From positions 1 to 58,788 of the forward strand of contig CAYIYO010000004.1 of NCBI GenBank assembly GCA_964367715.1: 58,788 nt of DNA, read 5' to 3'. The notes under the pieces were generated by a model. That model had not been told where the DNA came from, did not search any database, and saw only the letters and a list, made by a program, of their open reading frames with translations. Positions 26,059 to 35,102 of this stretch are shown piece by piece (within the stretch, counting starts at the first letter, position 1; the number at the start of each line of letters is the position of its first letter). This DNA comes from CAYIYO01 sp964367715 (lineage in GTDB: Bacteria > Chlamydiota > Chlamydiia > Chlamydiales > Criblamydiaceae). Made by a program: the position numbers and the translations under genes.

Positions 26059-26099
26059 GGTAGAGACGCAGCTACAAAGAAATAAAAAAGGAAGGGGAA

Positions 26100-26172
26100 T
26101 GGAGCGTAACGGAGTCGAACCGTTCACCTCAACAATGCCATTGTTGCGCTCTACCAGCTGAGCTAACGCCCC
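26100..26172 (-). tRNA. tRNA-Ala (anticodon GGC)
   Basis: The reverse strand folds as a cloverleaf: acceptor GGGGCGT with ACGCTCC, D-arm GCTC/GAGC, anticodon stem CAACA/TGTTG with loop ATGGCAT, T-arm AACGG-TTCGACT-CCGTT and discriminator A. The anticodon is GGC, and the acceptor has the G3:U70 pair that marks alanine tRNAs. CCA is not encoded. Confidence 0.95.
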
Positions 26173-26189
26173 CTATCATATAGAGCAAA

Positions 26190-26218
26190 ATCATACCCAT
26201 CTTTTTGCTTTTCAGCAA
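26190..26218 (-). promoter_or_regulatory. Promoter of tRNA-Ala
   Basis: On the reverse strand TTGCTG (26213-26218), a 17-bp spacer and TATGAT (26190-26195) lie about 18 bp upstream of the tRNA, leaving a leader of roughly ten bases. Confidence 0.65.
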
Positions 26219-26281
26219 GTCATTTTTCATTGCATGGAAGAGGGAGGATCCCTATGATCAACATTTCATGGAGGACATATT

Positions 26282-27484
26282 ATGCCCATCTTCGCTTCGC
26301 TCGATTTATTGCCAGAAGACCCCATTTTAAGCATTACAGGTCATTTTAATGCCGACCCGCGTCCGCAAAAGGTCAATCTTGGCGTCGGTACCTATAAGGA
26401 TGAGGATGGAAATCCTTATCCCTTTTCCTCTGTGCGAAAAGCGGAAGCACTGATTTTGAAAGAAAATTTAAATAAAGAATATCTCCCTATCGATGGCGAT
26501 ACGGACTATTGCAACGAGTCGTTAAAACTTGTTTTTGGAGAGGATCTCGTCGCATCAGACAAGGGAACCCTCTATGGCATCCAAGGAGTGGGGGGAGCAG
26601 GAGCGTTGCGCATTGGAGCCGATCTTCTAAAAAAAAGTGGAGTTTCCACGATATGGATTTCTGATCCCACATGGCCGAATCATAAAGGAATCTTTGAACG
26701 GGCTGGTTTAAGGACGGTCTTTTATCCTTATTACAACTTCGAAAAGCATCAAATTCTCTTTTCAGAGCTGTGCGAGATAATAAAAAATATTCCAACGGGA
26801 GATGCAATATGCCTTCATGGGTGCTGCCATAATCCGACGGGAACGGATTTTTCAATGGAACAATGGAAAATCCTTTCTGATCTCATAAAAAAACGAGGGA
26901 TCATTCCTTTCTTTGACCTTGCGTATCAAGGGTTTAAAAAGGGAATCGAAGAAGATGCCGCCCCTATACGCCTATTTTATGAACAGGGCCATGAGATGCT
27001 GGTAGCGAGCTCCTACTCAAAAAATTTTGGCCTCTACGGAGAGCGGGCCGGATTCCTTGCTATTGTCATCCATGAAAAGGAATCAATGCAAAAAGTCATT
27101 AGCCAAGTCCGTTCGCTTATTAGAACGACCTATTCAAACCCTCCAATTCATCCCGCCAGAATTGTAAAGACACTCCTTAAAAGCCCTTCTCTTAAACAAG
27201 AGTGGTTGGAAGAGCTCGCGACCATTCGCGCGCGTATCAAAGAAATGCGGCATGCACTTTTTGTCGGACTTTCTGCGAATGGCAATGAACGACGGTTTGC
27301 TTTCCTCAATGAGCAGTCGGGAATTTTCTCTTTTATCGGATTGGATGCCCGTCAGGTTGAGATTCTTCGACAAGAAAATGGCATTTATATGCCCGCTAAT
27401 GGCAGAATTAATGTTGCAGGTCTCAACACGCATAATATTAATTATGTCGTTGAGGCGCTACTCGCTTGTAACATTAGACAATAG
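26282..27484 (+). CDS. Aromatic/aspartate aminotransferase (class I, TyrB/AspC type)
   Basis: The 400-residue PLP enzyme transfers amino groups between aspartate or aromatic amino acids and 2-oxo acids. Family features: NLGVGTYKDEDGNP, LHGCCHNPTGTDFS with the PLP-contacting Asn, FFDLAYQGFKKG, and SSYSKNFGLYGER with the PLP lysine Lys247. GGAGG lies seven bases before the ATG. In Chlamydia a tyrB-like gene also follows greA, so this is the syntenic copy, here separated by rdgB, the NYN gene and the tRNA. Confidence 0.92.
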   Translation: MPIFASLDLLPEDPILSITGHFNADPRPQKVNLGVGTYKDEDGNPYPFSSVRKAEALILKENLNKEYLPIDGDTDYCNESLKLVFGEDLVASDKGTLYGIQGVGGAGALRIGADLLKKSGVSTIWISDPTWPNHKGIFERAGLRTVFYPYYNFEKHQILFSELCEIIKNIPTGDAICLHGCCHNPTGTDFSMEQWKILSDLIKKRGIIPFFDLAYQGFKKGIEEDAAPIRLFYEQGHEMLVASSYSKNFGLYGERAGFLAIVIHEKESMQKVISQVRSLIRTTYSNPPIHPARIVKTLLKSPSLKQEWLEELATIRARIKEMRHALFVGLSANGNERRFAFLNEQSGIFSFIGLDARQVEILRQENGIYMPANGRINVAGLNTHNINYVVEALLACNIRQ

Positions 27485-27492
27485 AAAATGCC

Positions 27493-28632
27493 ATGCGTCG
27501 TCAACAACCTCTTCTTCCCTATTGCCTCGTCTTTTTTGTCTCCATTCTATTTTTAAGCCTTCCAAAGCAGTCGGTCGAACGTCTACACGGACGCAGTGTG
27601 GCGATGATGGCGCCTGCATGGCATCAAATTGCCAGTATAAAATCGTTTTTGAGCGCCCCCTTCCACTACTTTAGCAAGGACGATGAAACATCGGTCTCCG
27701 CACAGCGTCTCCAAGAACTCGAATTCGAAAATGCGTTATTAAAATCGGACATCAATCGGTTAACCGAACTTTTTCAGCATGAGCTCCGCCTTCTCGCACA
27801 ATTTTCTACGGCTTCGACATACCAACAGCACGAAAAAGAGGCGCTGGACTTTCTCTCTCAACAGCTGACCGCCATCCCCGCACAAGTGGTTTACCGCTCT
27901 CCCTCTTCATGGAACAGCTGCTTGTGGATAAATGTCGGTGAAGAGAATAATAAAGAACTCACGATTCCTATCATCATAAAAAATAGTCCGGTCATTGTAG
28001 GAAGCTCTGTCGTGGGAGTCATCGACTACGTAGGAAAGCATCAAAGCCGCATTCGCCTCATCACGGACTCTGGGCTAACACCTTCGGTACGCATTGCGCG
28101 CGGAGCACCTCAGCGCAAAAAAATCGTCGAAGATTTACAAACACTGATCAGCACTCTAGCCACGCAAAATGAGATTAAAACCGATACGAATGACAAAAAC
28201 ACGCTGCTAGCGCTACTAGAAAAAATGCGAAAAGCACTCGCAAAAAATGACGACGCATGGTTTTTGGCAAAAGGCGAAATTCAAGGGAGTAGTGCTCCTC
28301 TCTGGCGTCTACCTGGACAAACCCTTAAAGGCAGCGGCTTCAATTACGACTTCGCCGACGACGAGGGTCCCGCACGCGATCTGCTCACCGGAAAACCCAT
28401 CAATAGCCCGACATCCATCCCTACGATGCCTCTAATGCAAGAAGGCGATCTTCTGGTCACGACGGGATTCGACGGGGTTTTTCCTGCCGGACTTCACGTT
28501 GGCATCATCAATAAAGTCTTTCCGCTAAAAGAAGGCGAGTACACGTATAGCCTAGAAGCTACCCCTACAGCAGGGAATCTCAATGACCTCTCATTCGTTT
28601 ATGTGATCTCTCCGGTAAGAAATCAGGAATAA
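27493..28632 (+). CDS. MreC-like cell-shape protein
   Basis: The 379-residue protein has an N-terminal membrane anchor (YCLVFFVSILFLSLP), a coiled-coil segment (LQELEFENALLKSDINRL), and MreC-type beta domains: VVYRSPSSWNSCLWINVG, VVGVIDYVGKHQSRIRLITD and GDLLVTTGFDGVFPAGLHVG. An insertion of about 100 residues separates the two beta segments. MreC links MreB to peptidoglycan synthesis; in chlamydiae MreB drives polar budding and septal peptidoglycan. The gene follows the aminotransferase by 8 bp, as a conserved hypothetical does in C. trachomatis (CT638 by memory). Confidence 0.78.
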   Translation: MRRQQPLLPYCLVFFVSILFLSLPKQSVERLHGRSVAMMAPAWHQIASIKSFLSAPFHYFSKDDETSVSAQRLQELEFENALLKSDINRLTELFQHELRLLAQFSTASTYQQHEKEALDFLSQQLTAIPAQVVYRSPSSWNSCLWINVGEENNKELTIPIIIKNSPVIVGSSVVGVIDYVGKHQSRIRLITDSGLTPSVRIARGAPQRKKIVEDLQTLISTLATQNEIKTDTNDKNTLLALLEKMRKALAKNDDAWFLAKGEIQGSSAPLWRLPGQTLKGSGFNYDFADDEGPARDLLTGKPINSPTSIPTMPLMQEGDLLVTTGFDGVFPAGLHVGIINKVFPLKEGEYTYSLEATPTAGNLNDLSFVYVISPVRNQE

Positions 28633-28690
28633 TCTCTAGCAAAAAAAAGGAAAGAGGCGAGATAATCGACTCCAACAAATGGAGAAAAAA

Positions 28691-29551
28691 ATGGAAAAAA
28701 TCGCTAACACTCCGGTATTCATTCTTTGTGGAGGCCTAGGAACACGTATTAAAGAAGAAACAGAATTTCGTCCAAAGCCTATGGTTCCCGTCGGCAAGCA
28801 TCCGGTCCTATGGCATATCATGCATATCTACCGTCGCTTTGGATTTCGTCGCTTCATTTTGTGCACAGGATTTAAGTCGGAAGTCATCAAAAGCTATTTC
28901 CTCAACTACTCATCGATGCACAGCGACTTCACCGTCGATCTAAAATCGGACAACTTGGTTGTGCATTCGATCCATCACGAAGAGGACTGGGAAGTCACTG
29001 TGGCCTACACCGGAGAAGAGACAATGACCGGCGCACGCATTGCCATCGCCGCAGAAAAATACTTAGGCAATGCAGAACATGCAGCAGTCACCTATGGGGA
29101 TGGTCTTTGCAACGTCAACCTCGAAACAGAATTCCGCTTTCACCAGGAACACAATAAAATTGGAACGGTCCTCGGCGTCAATCCTCCTTCCCGCTTTGGC
29201 GAAATTTTACTCGATGGTGACAACGTTCTCGAATTCCAAGAAAAACCAGAATTCAAAGAAAATTGGATCAATGGTGGCTTCTTCTTTTTCAAACGCGACT
29301 TCTTTGCTAAGTACCTTTCAAAAGATCCTGCATGCATTCTCGAGCGCACGCCGTTAGTCGATCTCGCGCGCGATGGCCAACTCAACCTCTTTAAACATAG
29401 AGGATTCTGGTCATGCATGGACACGCAACGCGACCGCGATGAGCTCTGCCGTCTCTGGGAATCCGGCAAAGCACCTTGGGCGCCGGGTTTTCCATTCGTT
29501 GATATGGAACATGCGATCTACGAAAAAGCGAGAAAGGAAGCGGTGAAATGA
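28691..29551 (+). CDS. rfbF: Glucose-1-phosphate cytidylyltransferase
   Basis: This enzyme makes CDP-glucose from CTP and glucose-1-phosphate, the first step of the CDP-deoxysugar route. The nucleotidyltransferase signature is VFILCGGLGTRIKEETEFRP followed by KPMVPVGKHPVLWHIM. FRRFILCTGFKSEVIKSYF, VTYGDGLCNV and the C-terminal GFWSCMDTQRDRDEL are typical of RfbF. GGAG six bases upstream favours the ATG at 28691; the ATG at 28679 adds four residues. It is the first gene of a five-gene operon. Confidence 0.93.
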   Translation: MEKIANTPVFILCGGLGTRIKEETEFRPKPMVPVGKHPVLWHIMHIYRRFGFRRFILCTGFKSEVIKSYFLNYSSMHSDFTVDLKSDNLVVHSIHHEEDWEVTVAYTGEETMTGARIAIAAEKYLGNAEHAAVTYGDGLCNVNLETEFRFHQEHNKIGTVLGVNPPSRFGEILLDGDNVLEFQEKPEFKENWINGGFFFFKRDFFAKYLSKDPACILERTPLVDLARDGQLNLFKHRGFWSCMDTQRDRDELCRLWESGKAPWAPGFPFVDMEHAIYEKARKEAVK

Positions 29552-30666
29552 AAAAAACATTTAACAACACCTTCGAAAACAAAAAAATTCTAGTGACGGG
29601 TCACACCGGATTCAAAGGCTCATGGCTAACGATCTGGTTACAACTGCTGGGCGCCAAAATCATCGGATATAGCATCGATCCGCCCACCTCTCCGAGCAAC
29701 TTTTCGGTTTGCGGTCTAGAATCGTCTCTTACACACATTTACGGCGACATCCGCGACTACGACGCTCTAGCAAAAGCAATCGAAATCCATGAACCGGAAG
29801 TAATCTTTCACTTAGCCGCACAGCCTCTGGTGCTACGCTCGTACGAAGAACCAAAAGAAACATTTGATGTCAATGTCGCCGGCACGGTCAACCTCCTCGA
29901 AGCCGTCCGCCAATCAAAGAATCCCGCTCGCGCAGTGGTCATCGTCACCACGGACAAGGTCTACGAAAACAAAGAATGGCTGTGGGGATACCGCGAATCG
30001 GATCCCCTTGGAGGCAACGATCCTTACAGCGCTAGCAAAAGCATGGCCGAACTCGCTGTCAGCTCCTACAGGAAATCCTTTTTCGATAAAAAGAGTCCGA
30101 CAGCAATCGCCTCAGTACGCGCCGGTAATGTGATTGGAGGAGGAGATTTTGCCGACTTTCGTCTCATCCCCGACGCCATGCGCGCCCTGATGGACAACGC
30201 ACCGATCGATGTGCGGAATCCCCAAAGTGTCCGCCCCTGGATGCATGTACTAGATCCACTAAGCGGCTACTTAGCAGTGGCAGAAAAGTTACTGGAAAAT
30301 GGTCACGCCTATGCGGATGCATGGAACTTTGGTCCAAAAGAGCACAAGGGCATCTCCTGCAAAAAAATAATCGAAAAAACGATTCACTTTTGGAAAGATG
30401 GCACCTGGAACGACACCAGCAATCCGTCGGCAAAAGCAGAAATGCAGCAGCTACGATTGAATTGGGAAAAATCCGCACACACGCTACACTGGCATCCCGT
30501 TTACGGATGGGAAGATGCTCTCAAAGAAACGGTGGCGTGGTTTAAAGACTTTGAAAAATATGAGAAAAATCCAGAAGCACTCCAGATGAAAGACACCTGC
30601 ATCACACACATCAACCGCTATGTCGACAGTGCAAAAAATCAAGCATTACCCTGGGCAACGACATGA
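29548..30666 (+). CDS. rfbG: CDP-glucose 4,6-dehydratase
   Basis: It converts CDP-glucose to CDP-4-keto-6-deoxyglucose. The short-chain dehydrogenase fold is plain: NAD motif VTGHTGFKGSWLTIWLQ, YSASKSMAE with catalytic Tyr and Lys, TTDKVYENKEW, and the RfbG-specific VRPWMHVLDPLSGYL. 372 residues is normal. It overlaps both neighbours by ATGA. Confidence 0.94.
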   Translation: MKKTFNNTFENKKILVTGHTGFKGSWLTIWLQLLGAKIIGYSIDPPTSPSNFSVCGLESSLTHIYGDIRDYDALAKAIEIHEPEVIFHLAAQPLVLRSYEEPKETFDVNVAGTVNLLEAVRQSKNPARAVVIVTTDKVYENKEWLWGYRESDPLGGNDPYSASKSMAELAVSSYRKSFFDKKSPTAIASVRAGNVIGGGDFADFRLIPDAMRALMDNAPIDVRNPQSVRPWMHVLDPLSGYLAVAEKLLENGHAYADAWNFGPKEHKGISCKKIIEKTIHFWKDGTWNDTSNPSAKAEMQQLRLNWEKSAHTLHWHPVYGWEDALKETVAWFKDFEKYEKNPEALQMKDTCITHINRYVDSAKNQALPWATT

Positions 30667-31220
30667 TCTTCCACAAAACTCCTCTTAAAGATGCATTTAC
30701 AATTGATTTACAGCCAACAGGCGATGAACGTGGATTTTTTTCACGTCTCTTCTGTGCAAAAGAGTTTACCCAGCACGGTTTGGAATCCTGCGTTTTTCAA
30801 GCCAACGACTCCCACAGCGCATACAAAGGCACTCTCCGCGGTCTTCACTACCAACTCTCCCCAATGGAAGAAACAAAGCTTGTACGCTGCATCAACGGGA
30901 GCATTTTCGATGTGATCGTTGACTTGCGTCCAAATTCCCCAACGTTTAAACAATGGTTTGGTGCGGAGCTCTCTGCAACAAATCGTCGTATGCTCTTTGT
31001 TCCAAGAGGATTTGCTCACGGATTCATGACGCTAACCGACGACACAGAAGTGCTCTATTTCGTTTCTCAATACTATTCAAAAGAATTAGAACGTGGACTA
31101 CGCTGGGACGATCCTGCATTTAATATTCAATGGCCAATGGCACCGACAGTGATCTCAGAGCGTGATCGTACGCATCCCGACTTCACACCTGCCCACCACC
31201 TTCTTGTGGGGATTTCATGA
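30663..31220 (+). CDS. RmlC-like sugar 3,5-epimerase (CDP-4-keto-6-deoxyhexose)
   Basis: This 185-residue cupin is of the dTDP-4-dehydrorhamnose 3,5-epimerase type: GTLRGLHYQ with the catalytic His, TKLVRCINGSIFDVIVDLR, VPRGFAHGFMTL and ERGLRWDDPAFNI. In this operon the substrate should be the CDP-linked 4-keto-6-deoxyglucose from RfbG, giving an L-configured keto sugar. It overlaps its neighbours by four bases on each side. Confidence 0.9.
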   Translation: MIFHKTPLKDAFTIDLQPTGDERGFFSRLFCAKEFTQHGLESCVFQANDSHSAYKGTLRGLHYQLSPMEETKLVRCINGSIFDVIVDLRPNSPTFKQWFGAELSATNRRMLFVPRGFAHGFMTLTDDTEVLYFVSQYYSKELERGLRWDDPAFNIQWPMAPTVISERDRTHPDFTPAHHLLVGIS

Positions 31221-32170
31221 AAATACTTTTCACTGGCGCCAGCTCTTTCACTGGAATGTGGTTTGTCGAAGCACTCATAGACGCAGGCCACACTGTCGTC
31301 GCTCCGCTTCTTCATCCGCAGTCTCACTACGAAGGAACCCGCCACGAACGCATCGCGCGCATCGCCCCCAAATGCCAATTGATTTATGACTGTCCATTCG
31401 GATCAGAAAAATTTCTTTCTGTGATCGGACAAGAGGTCCATTGGGATCTCTTTTGCCACCATGCCGCCGATGTCACTAACTATAAAAGCCCACAATTCGA
31501 CTACGCAAAAGCTCTCACCAGCAACACCTACAATCTCGATGCAGTGCTAGAAGAATTTCTTGATCGCGGCTGCCACCGCATGGTATTGACAGGCAGTGTC
31601 TTCGAACCGGGAGAAGGAAAAGGCAGCGATCACCTCCGCGCGGTCTCTCCTTACGGCCTATCCAAAGGTCTCACTTCCGAAGCCTTTAAATTTGTTTGTA
31701 CCTTAAAAAATCTTCATCTCGGAAAATTTGTCATCCCCAACCCCTTCGGTCCCTACGAAGAAGAACGCTTCACTTCCTTCCTCGCCCGCACATGGCTTGA
31801 AGGAAAATGCGCTCCTGTGACTTTTCCGGACTACTTACGCGATAACATTCATGTCTCTCTCTTAGCAAAAGCGTATTGTTTGTTTGCAGAAACACTTCCG
31901 CCAACTCCCGGATTTTCGAAGATTAATCCGAGTGAATACGTGGAAACACAAGGAACATTCACTGCACGCTTTGCAGAAGCACTGCGTCCGCGCCTAAATG
32001 TTCCCTGTGAATACCAGTTACACACACAAACAGAATTCACAGAACCGCGCGAACGAGTGAATACCGATCCTATTGATCCAAATGCATTGAATTGGAATGA
32101 ATCTGCAGCCTGGGATGCCCTAGCTACCTATTACAAGAGGAAGTATTCATCATGCCTGAATCCACAATAA
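31217..32170 (+). CDS. NAD-dependent epimerase/dehydratase, probable 4-ketoreductase
   Basis: The 317-residue SDR-type protein has ILFTGASSFTGMWFVEAL for the dinucleotide and SPYGLSKGLTSEAFKF with Tyr-x3-Lys. It resembles enzymes that reduce the 4-keto group of nucleotide-bound 6-deoxysugars. By position it would finish the sugar made by the previous three enzymes. Which hydroxyl configuration results cannot be read from sequence. It overlaps the next gene by 19 bp. Confidence 0.82.
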   Translation: MKILFTGASSFTGMWFVEALIDAGHTVVAPLLHPQSHYEGTRHERIARIAPKCQLIYDCPFGSEKFLSVIGQEVHWDLFCHHAADVTNYKSPQFDYAKALTSNTYNLDAVLEEFLDRGCHRMVLTGSVFEPGEGKGSDHLRAVSPYGLSKGLTSEAFKFVCTLKNLHLGKFVIPNPFGPYEEERFTSFLARTWLEGKCAPVTFPDYLRDNIHVSLLAKAYCLFAETLPPTPGFSKINPSEYVETQGTFTARFAEALRPRLNVPCEYQLHTQTEFTEPRERVNTDPIDPNALNWNESAAWDALATYYKRKYSSCLNPQ

Positions 32171-33087
32171 CACCCTCCATCGGCGTGGTCTTCATCACGC
32201 ACAACGCGGTCCACCATCTCCGCCGGTCTCTTCCTCCTTTCCTAAACTCTCCTCTCAAACCGCGTGTCCTGGTCGTCAACTCCACTTCAAACGACGGAAC
32301 GGTCGAACTTGCACAAGAGCTCGGAGCCGAAGTATTGGTTGTTCCTCGCCGCACATTCAACCATGGCAGCACACGTGAAAAAGCAAGAAAATATTTGAAT
32401 ACGGATATTGTCGTGATGGTCACCCCAGATGCTTATGCCGACGACCCCTTATTACTAGAAAAACTTGTCGCACCCCTAATAAAAAAAGAAGCCTCCATCA
32501 CCTACGCACGCCAACTCCCCCACGATGGAGCAGGCATTTTTGAAGCTTTCCCTCGCTCCTACAACTATCCAGACAAAAGCCACCACCGCACGATCGACTC
32601 AATTAACACCTACGGGGCCTATACATTTTTCTGTTCGGACTCCTGCGCTGCATACCTTAACAGCGCTCTCGATGAAGTGGAAGGATTCCCGACAGTGCTT
32701 TTAGGAGAGGATACTGTGGTCGTCGCAAAATTACTAAGAAAAGGTCATACCATCGCCTACGTCGCCGATGCCACTATCAAACACTCGCACGGATACTCTC
32801 TAAAACAAGAGTTTCAACGGCATTTTGACACAGGTCTCGCAAGAAAAGGCTACCAAGAATTGCTCGCCTGCTCCGATACAAAGCGCGGAATGGGATACGT
32901 GAAGGCGTTAATGACACATCTTGTAAAAGAAAAGCCTGCTCTCGTCCCCTATGCACTTCTTCAAACAACAGTAAAATTTATCGGATACCACACAGGGCGT
33001 CTATGCACCAACGCCCCTCTCGCTATCAAAAAAATATTTACCAGCCAAGACTTCTACTGGGAATCCGACGCCTACACGAAAGGATAG
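32152..33087 (+). CDS. Family 2 glycosyltransferase (rhamnosyltransferase-like)
   Basis: A 311-residue GT-A enzyme with IGVVFITHNAVHHLRRSL, VVNSTSNDGTVELAQ, the RRTFNHGSTREKARKY segment typical of rhamnosyltransferases, and the metal-site region VMVTPDAYADD. LGEDTVVVAKLLRKGH carries the presumed catalytic acid. As last gene of the CDP-sugar operon it probably transfers that sugar to a surface glycan. Confidence 0.85.
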   Translation: MPESTITPSIGVVFITHNAVHHLRRSLPPFLNSPLKPRVLVVNSTSNDGTVELAQELGAEVLVVPRRTFNHGSTREKARKYLNTDIVVMVTPDAYADDPLLLEKLVAPLIKKEASITYARQLPHDGAGIFEAFPRSYNYPDKSHHRTIDSINTYGAYTFFCSDSCAAYLNSALDEVEGFPTVLLGEDTVVVAKLLRKGHTIAYVADATIKHSHGYSLKQEFQRHFDTGLARKGYQELLACSDTKRGMGYVKALMTHLVKEKPALVPYALLQTTVKFIGYHTGRLCTNAPLAIKKIFTSQDFYWESDAYTKG

Positions 33088-33177
33088 GATAGAGTTGGTA
33101 TTTTATCAACGCTGAGACGCAGAGAGAAAAAAGAAAGTTAAAAGAGAAACGCATCAATAAAGATCCTAATCCTAACG

Positions 33178-35100
33178 CTACAGATCCTTAGGACCAATCC
33201 ATACAATTCCCTGCTCCAACCAGCGACAATCCCCATTCAACACACGATCTGCCACTTTATTTCCCGAGCGATCATCGTTATCCGATAATGCGTCAAAATG
33301 CCCGGCAATGCGTCGACGCGAGAGCAAACAAAAATGCTTTGCCAATTCGATCGCAGACTGGTCATCTTTATTATTATTCCACAAGGAATGTGCATATGAA
33401 CACGTTGCTGCCATCGCAAACAACTCGGTTCCAATCTCCATCAAATGTCCAACCAACAGCTGTCGTTTTTCCAATCCTTGCTGGTACACGGCCATATAAT
33501 AAAAAATACTGCCCGCTAGCTGATGACTGGTCTTTTCGATGAACTTAAACTGCGCAGCGAGAGGTCCAAGCTCTGAATAGGAAGAAGAAAACAACGATTT
33601 CACCAGCTGCGCTGGATACCACCAGCTGTAATGCCCGACCAATCCCAATGCCGTTTTTATCTTTGCTCCAACAGAAGCCTTTTTACTTAAGAGGCCACTG
33701 AGACGCTGAAGATGGGGATCCATCGCTTCCCGCGCAAGGAAAAGGCGCATGATTTCAGAAGATCCTTCCAAAATGGTATTGATGCGCACATCGCGCATTG
33801 CTCTTTCAACAGGATACGGAGGCTCTCCACGCGCCTTCAACGAACGCGCGCTTTCATACCCCCGTCCTCCACGCAACTGCATGGTCATATCGGTAATTTT
33901 CCATGTTGCTTCCGTACAAAAAAGCTTTCCCATTGCCGCTTCAATACGAATATCGACGCGCTTTTCATCCGCCCAGCGACATGTCAACCACGTGATCGCT
34001 TCGATCGCTAATGTAGTCGCCGCAATATAAGAAATTTTGTCTTTTCCTGCTTCATGTCTGCCAACAGGCATTCCCCACTGGACGCGCTCATTGCCCCAGC
34101 GGCGCGCAATCGATAAACATTGCTTGCCAACACCTGCACAGGCAGCAGGAAGGGTCAATCGACCGACATTGATCGTTCCAAGCGCCATCGCAAGGCCACG
34201 GCCCTCTTCCCACAATAGATTTTCTTTTGGAATTTTAACATTCGTAAATTTAATGACACCATTGTAGATGCCGTGAAGACCCATAAATTCGCAGCGATGC
34301 AGCACTTCCACGCCAGGTGTCTTCATGTCGACAATAAACGCGGAGATCTGCTTGCGCTCTTTGCCCCTCACGGTCTTCGCTGCAGTCTGCGCCATCACAA
34401 CAATCACATTCGCAATCGTTCCATTGGTGCACCACAACTTCGTTCCTGTTAGGATATAATGGCTACCGTCGTCAGACAAAACAGCTTTTGAACTCATCTG
34501 TGCCGGATCCGATCCCGCATCCACCTCTGTCAATGCAAAGGCTGAAATCTCTCCATTACGAAAACGAGGAAAAAATCTTTCTTTCTGCTCTTTCGTCCCA
34601 TACATCAACAACGGCTGCGGCACGCCAATCGACTGGTGCGCAGAAATCAACACTGCGGTCGCTCCACAATACGAAGCGACTTTCATCACTGCACGGCAAT
34701 AATTTGTCTGGGAAAATCCTAATCCGCCATATTCCTTAGGAATCTTCATCGCAAAGACGCCCATCTTCCCCAATCCCTGGATCACTTTATCAGGAATAGT
34801 ATACGTTTTATCCACTTCATCAGGATCGAGGTTCTCAACTAAAAACGCTTCCAGCTGTGCAATAAAGACATCGCCAACTTTTTTGTCTTCAGCACTCTGT
34901 GTAGGAAAAGGAAAGAGAAGGGAAGAATCGAAATCTCCCATGAAAAGCTTCGCACCAAAGCTAGGCTGGCGATACTCTTTATCGCGTGCATCTTCAGTTA
35001 CCTGCAGCGCATCTTGCTGCCCCTGGCTTCCTCCCTGCGTCGACGCCAACACAACGTTTTCTTCTTCAAGCCCTTGGGGATCTTTTGTTTGAATGGCCAT
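33178..35100 (-). CDS. Acyl-CoA dehydrogenase, VLCAD/ACAD9-like
   Basis: The 640-residue flavoenzyme catalyses the first step of fatty-acid beta-oxidation. Signatures: FALTEVDAGSDPAQMSS, KLWCTNGTIANV, GRLTLPAACAGVGKQCL, QLRGGRGYE and INTILEGSSEIMRLFLAREA with the catalytic-base Glu. The length and the extra C-terminal helical domain match the VLCAD/ACAD9 group. The first ~70 residues are polar and not conserved. The leader carries a hairpin that pairs with the ribosome binding site (35103-35144). The Chlamydiaceae have little fatty-acid catabolism, so this points to an environmental chlamydia. Confidence 0.93.
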   Translation of the reverse strand: MAIQTKDPQGLEEENVVLASTQGGSQGQQDALQVTEDARDKEYRQPSFGAKLFMGDFDSSLLFPFPTQSAEDKKVGDVFIAQLEAFLVENLDPDEVDKTYTIPDKVIQGLGKMGVFAMKIPKEYGGLGFSQTNYCRAVMKVASYCGATAVLISAHQSIGVPQPLLMYGTKEQKERFFPRFRNGEISAFALTEVDAGSDPAQMSSKAVLSDDGSHYILTGTKLWCTNGTIANVIVVMAQTAAKTVRGKERKQISAFIVDMKTPGVEVLHRCEFMGLHGIYNGVIKFTNVKIPKENLLWEEGRGLAMALGTINVGRLTLPAACAGVGKQCLSIARRWGNERVQWGMPVGRHEAGKDKISYIAATTLAIEAITWLTCRWADEKRVDIRIEAAMGKLFCTEATWKITDMTMQLRGGRGYESARSLKARGEPPYPVERAMRDVRINTILEGSSEIMRLFLAREAMDPHLQRLSGLLSKKASVGAKIKTALGLVGHYSWWYPAQLVKSLFSSSYSELGPLAAQFKFIEKTSHQLAGSIFYYMAVYQQGLEKRQLLVGHLMEIGTELFAMAATCSYAHSLWNNNKDDQSAIELAKHFCLLSRRRIAGHFDALSDNDDRSGNKVADRVLNGDCRWLEQGIVWIGPKDL

Positions 35101-35102
35101 AA

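Noticed and set aside
28691..32170. CDP-3,6-dideoxyhexose (abequose/paratose type) pathway
   Set aside because: No RfbH-type dehydrase gene is present, and a 3,5-epimerase is; a 6-deoxyhexose fits better.
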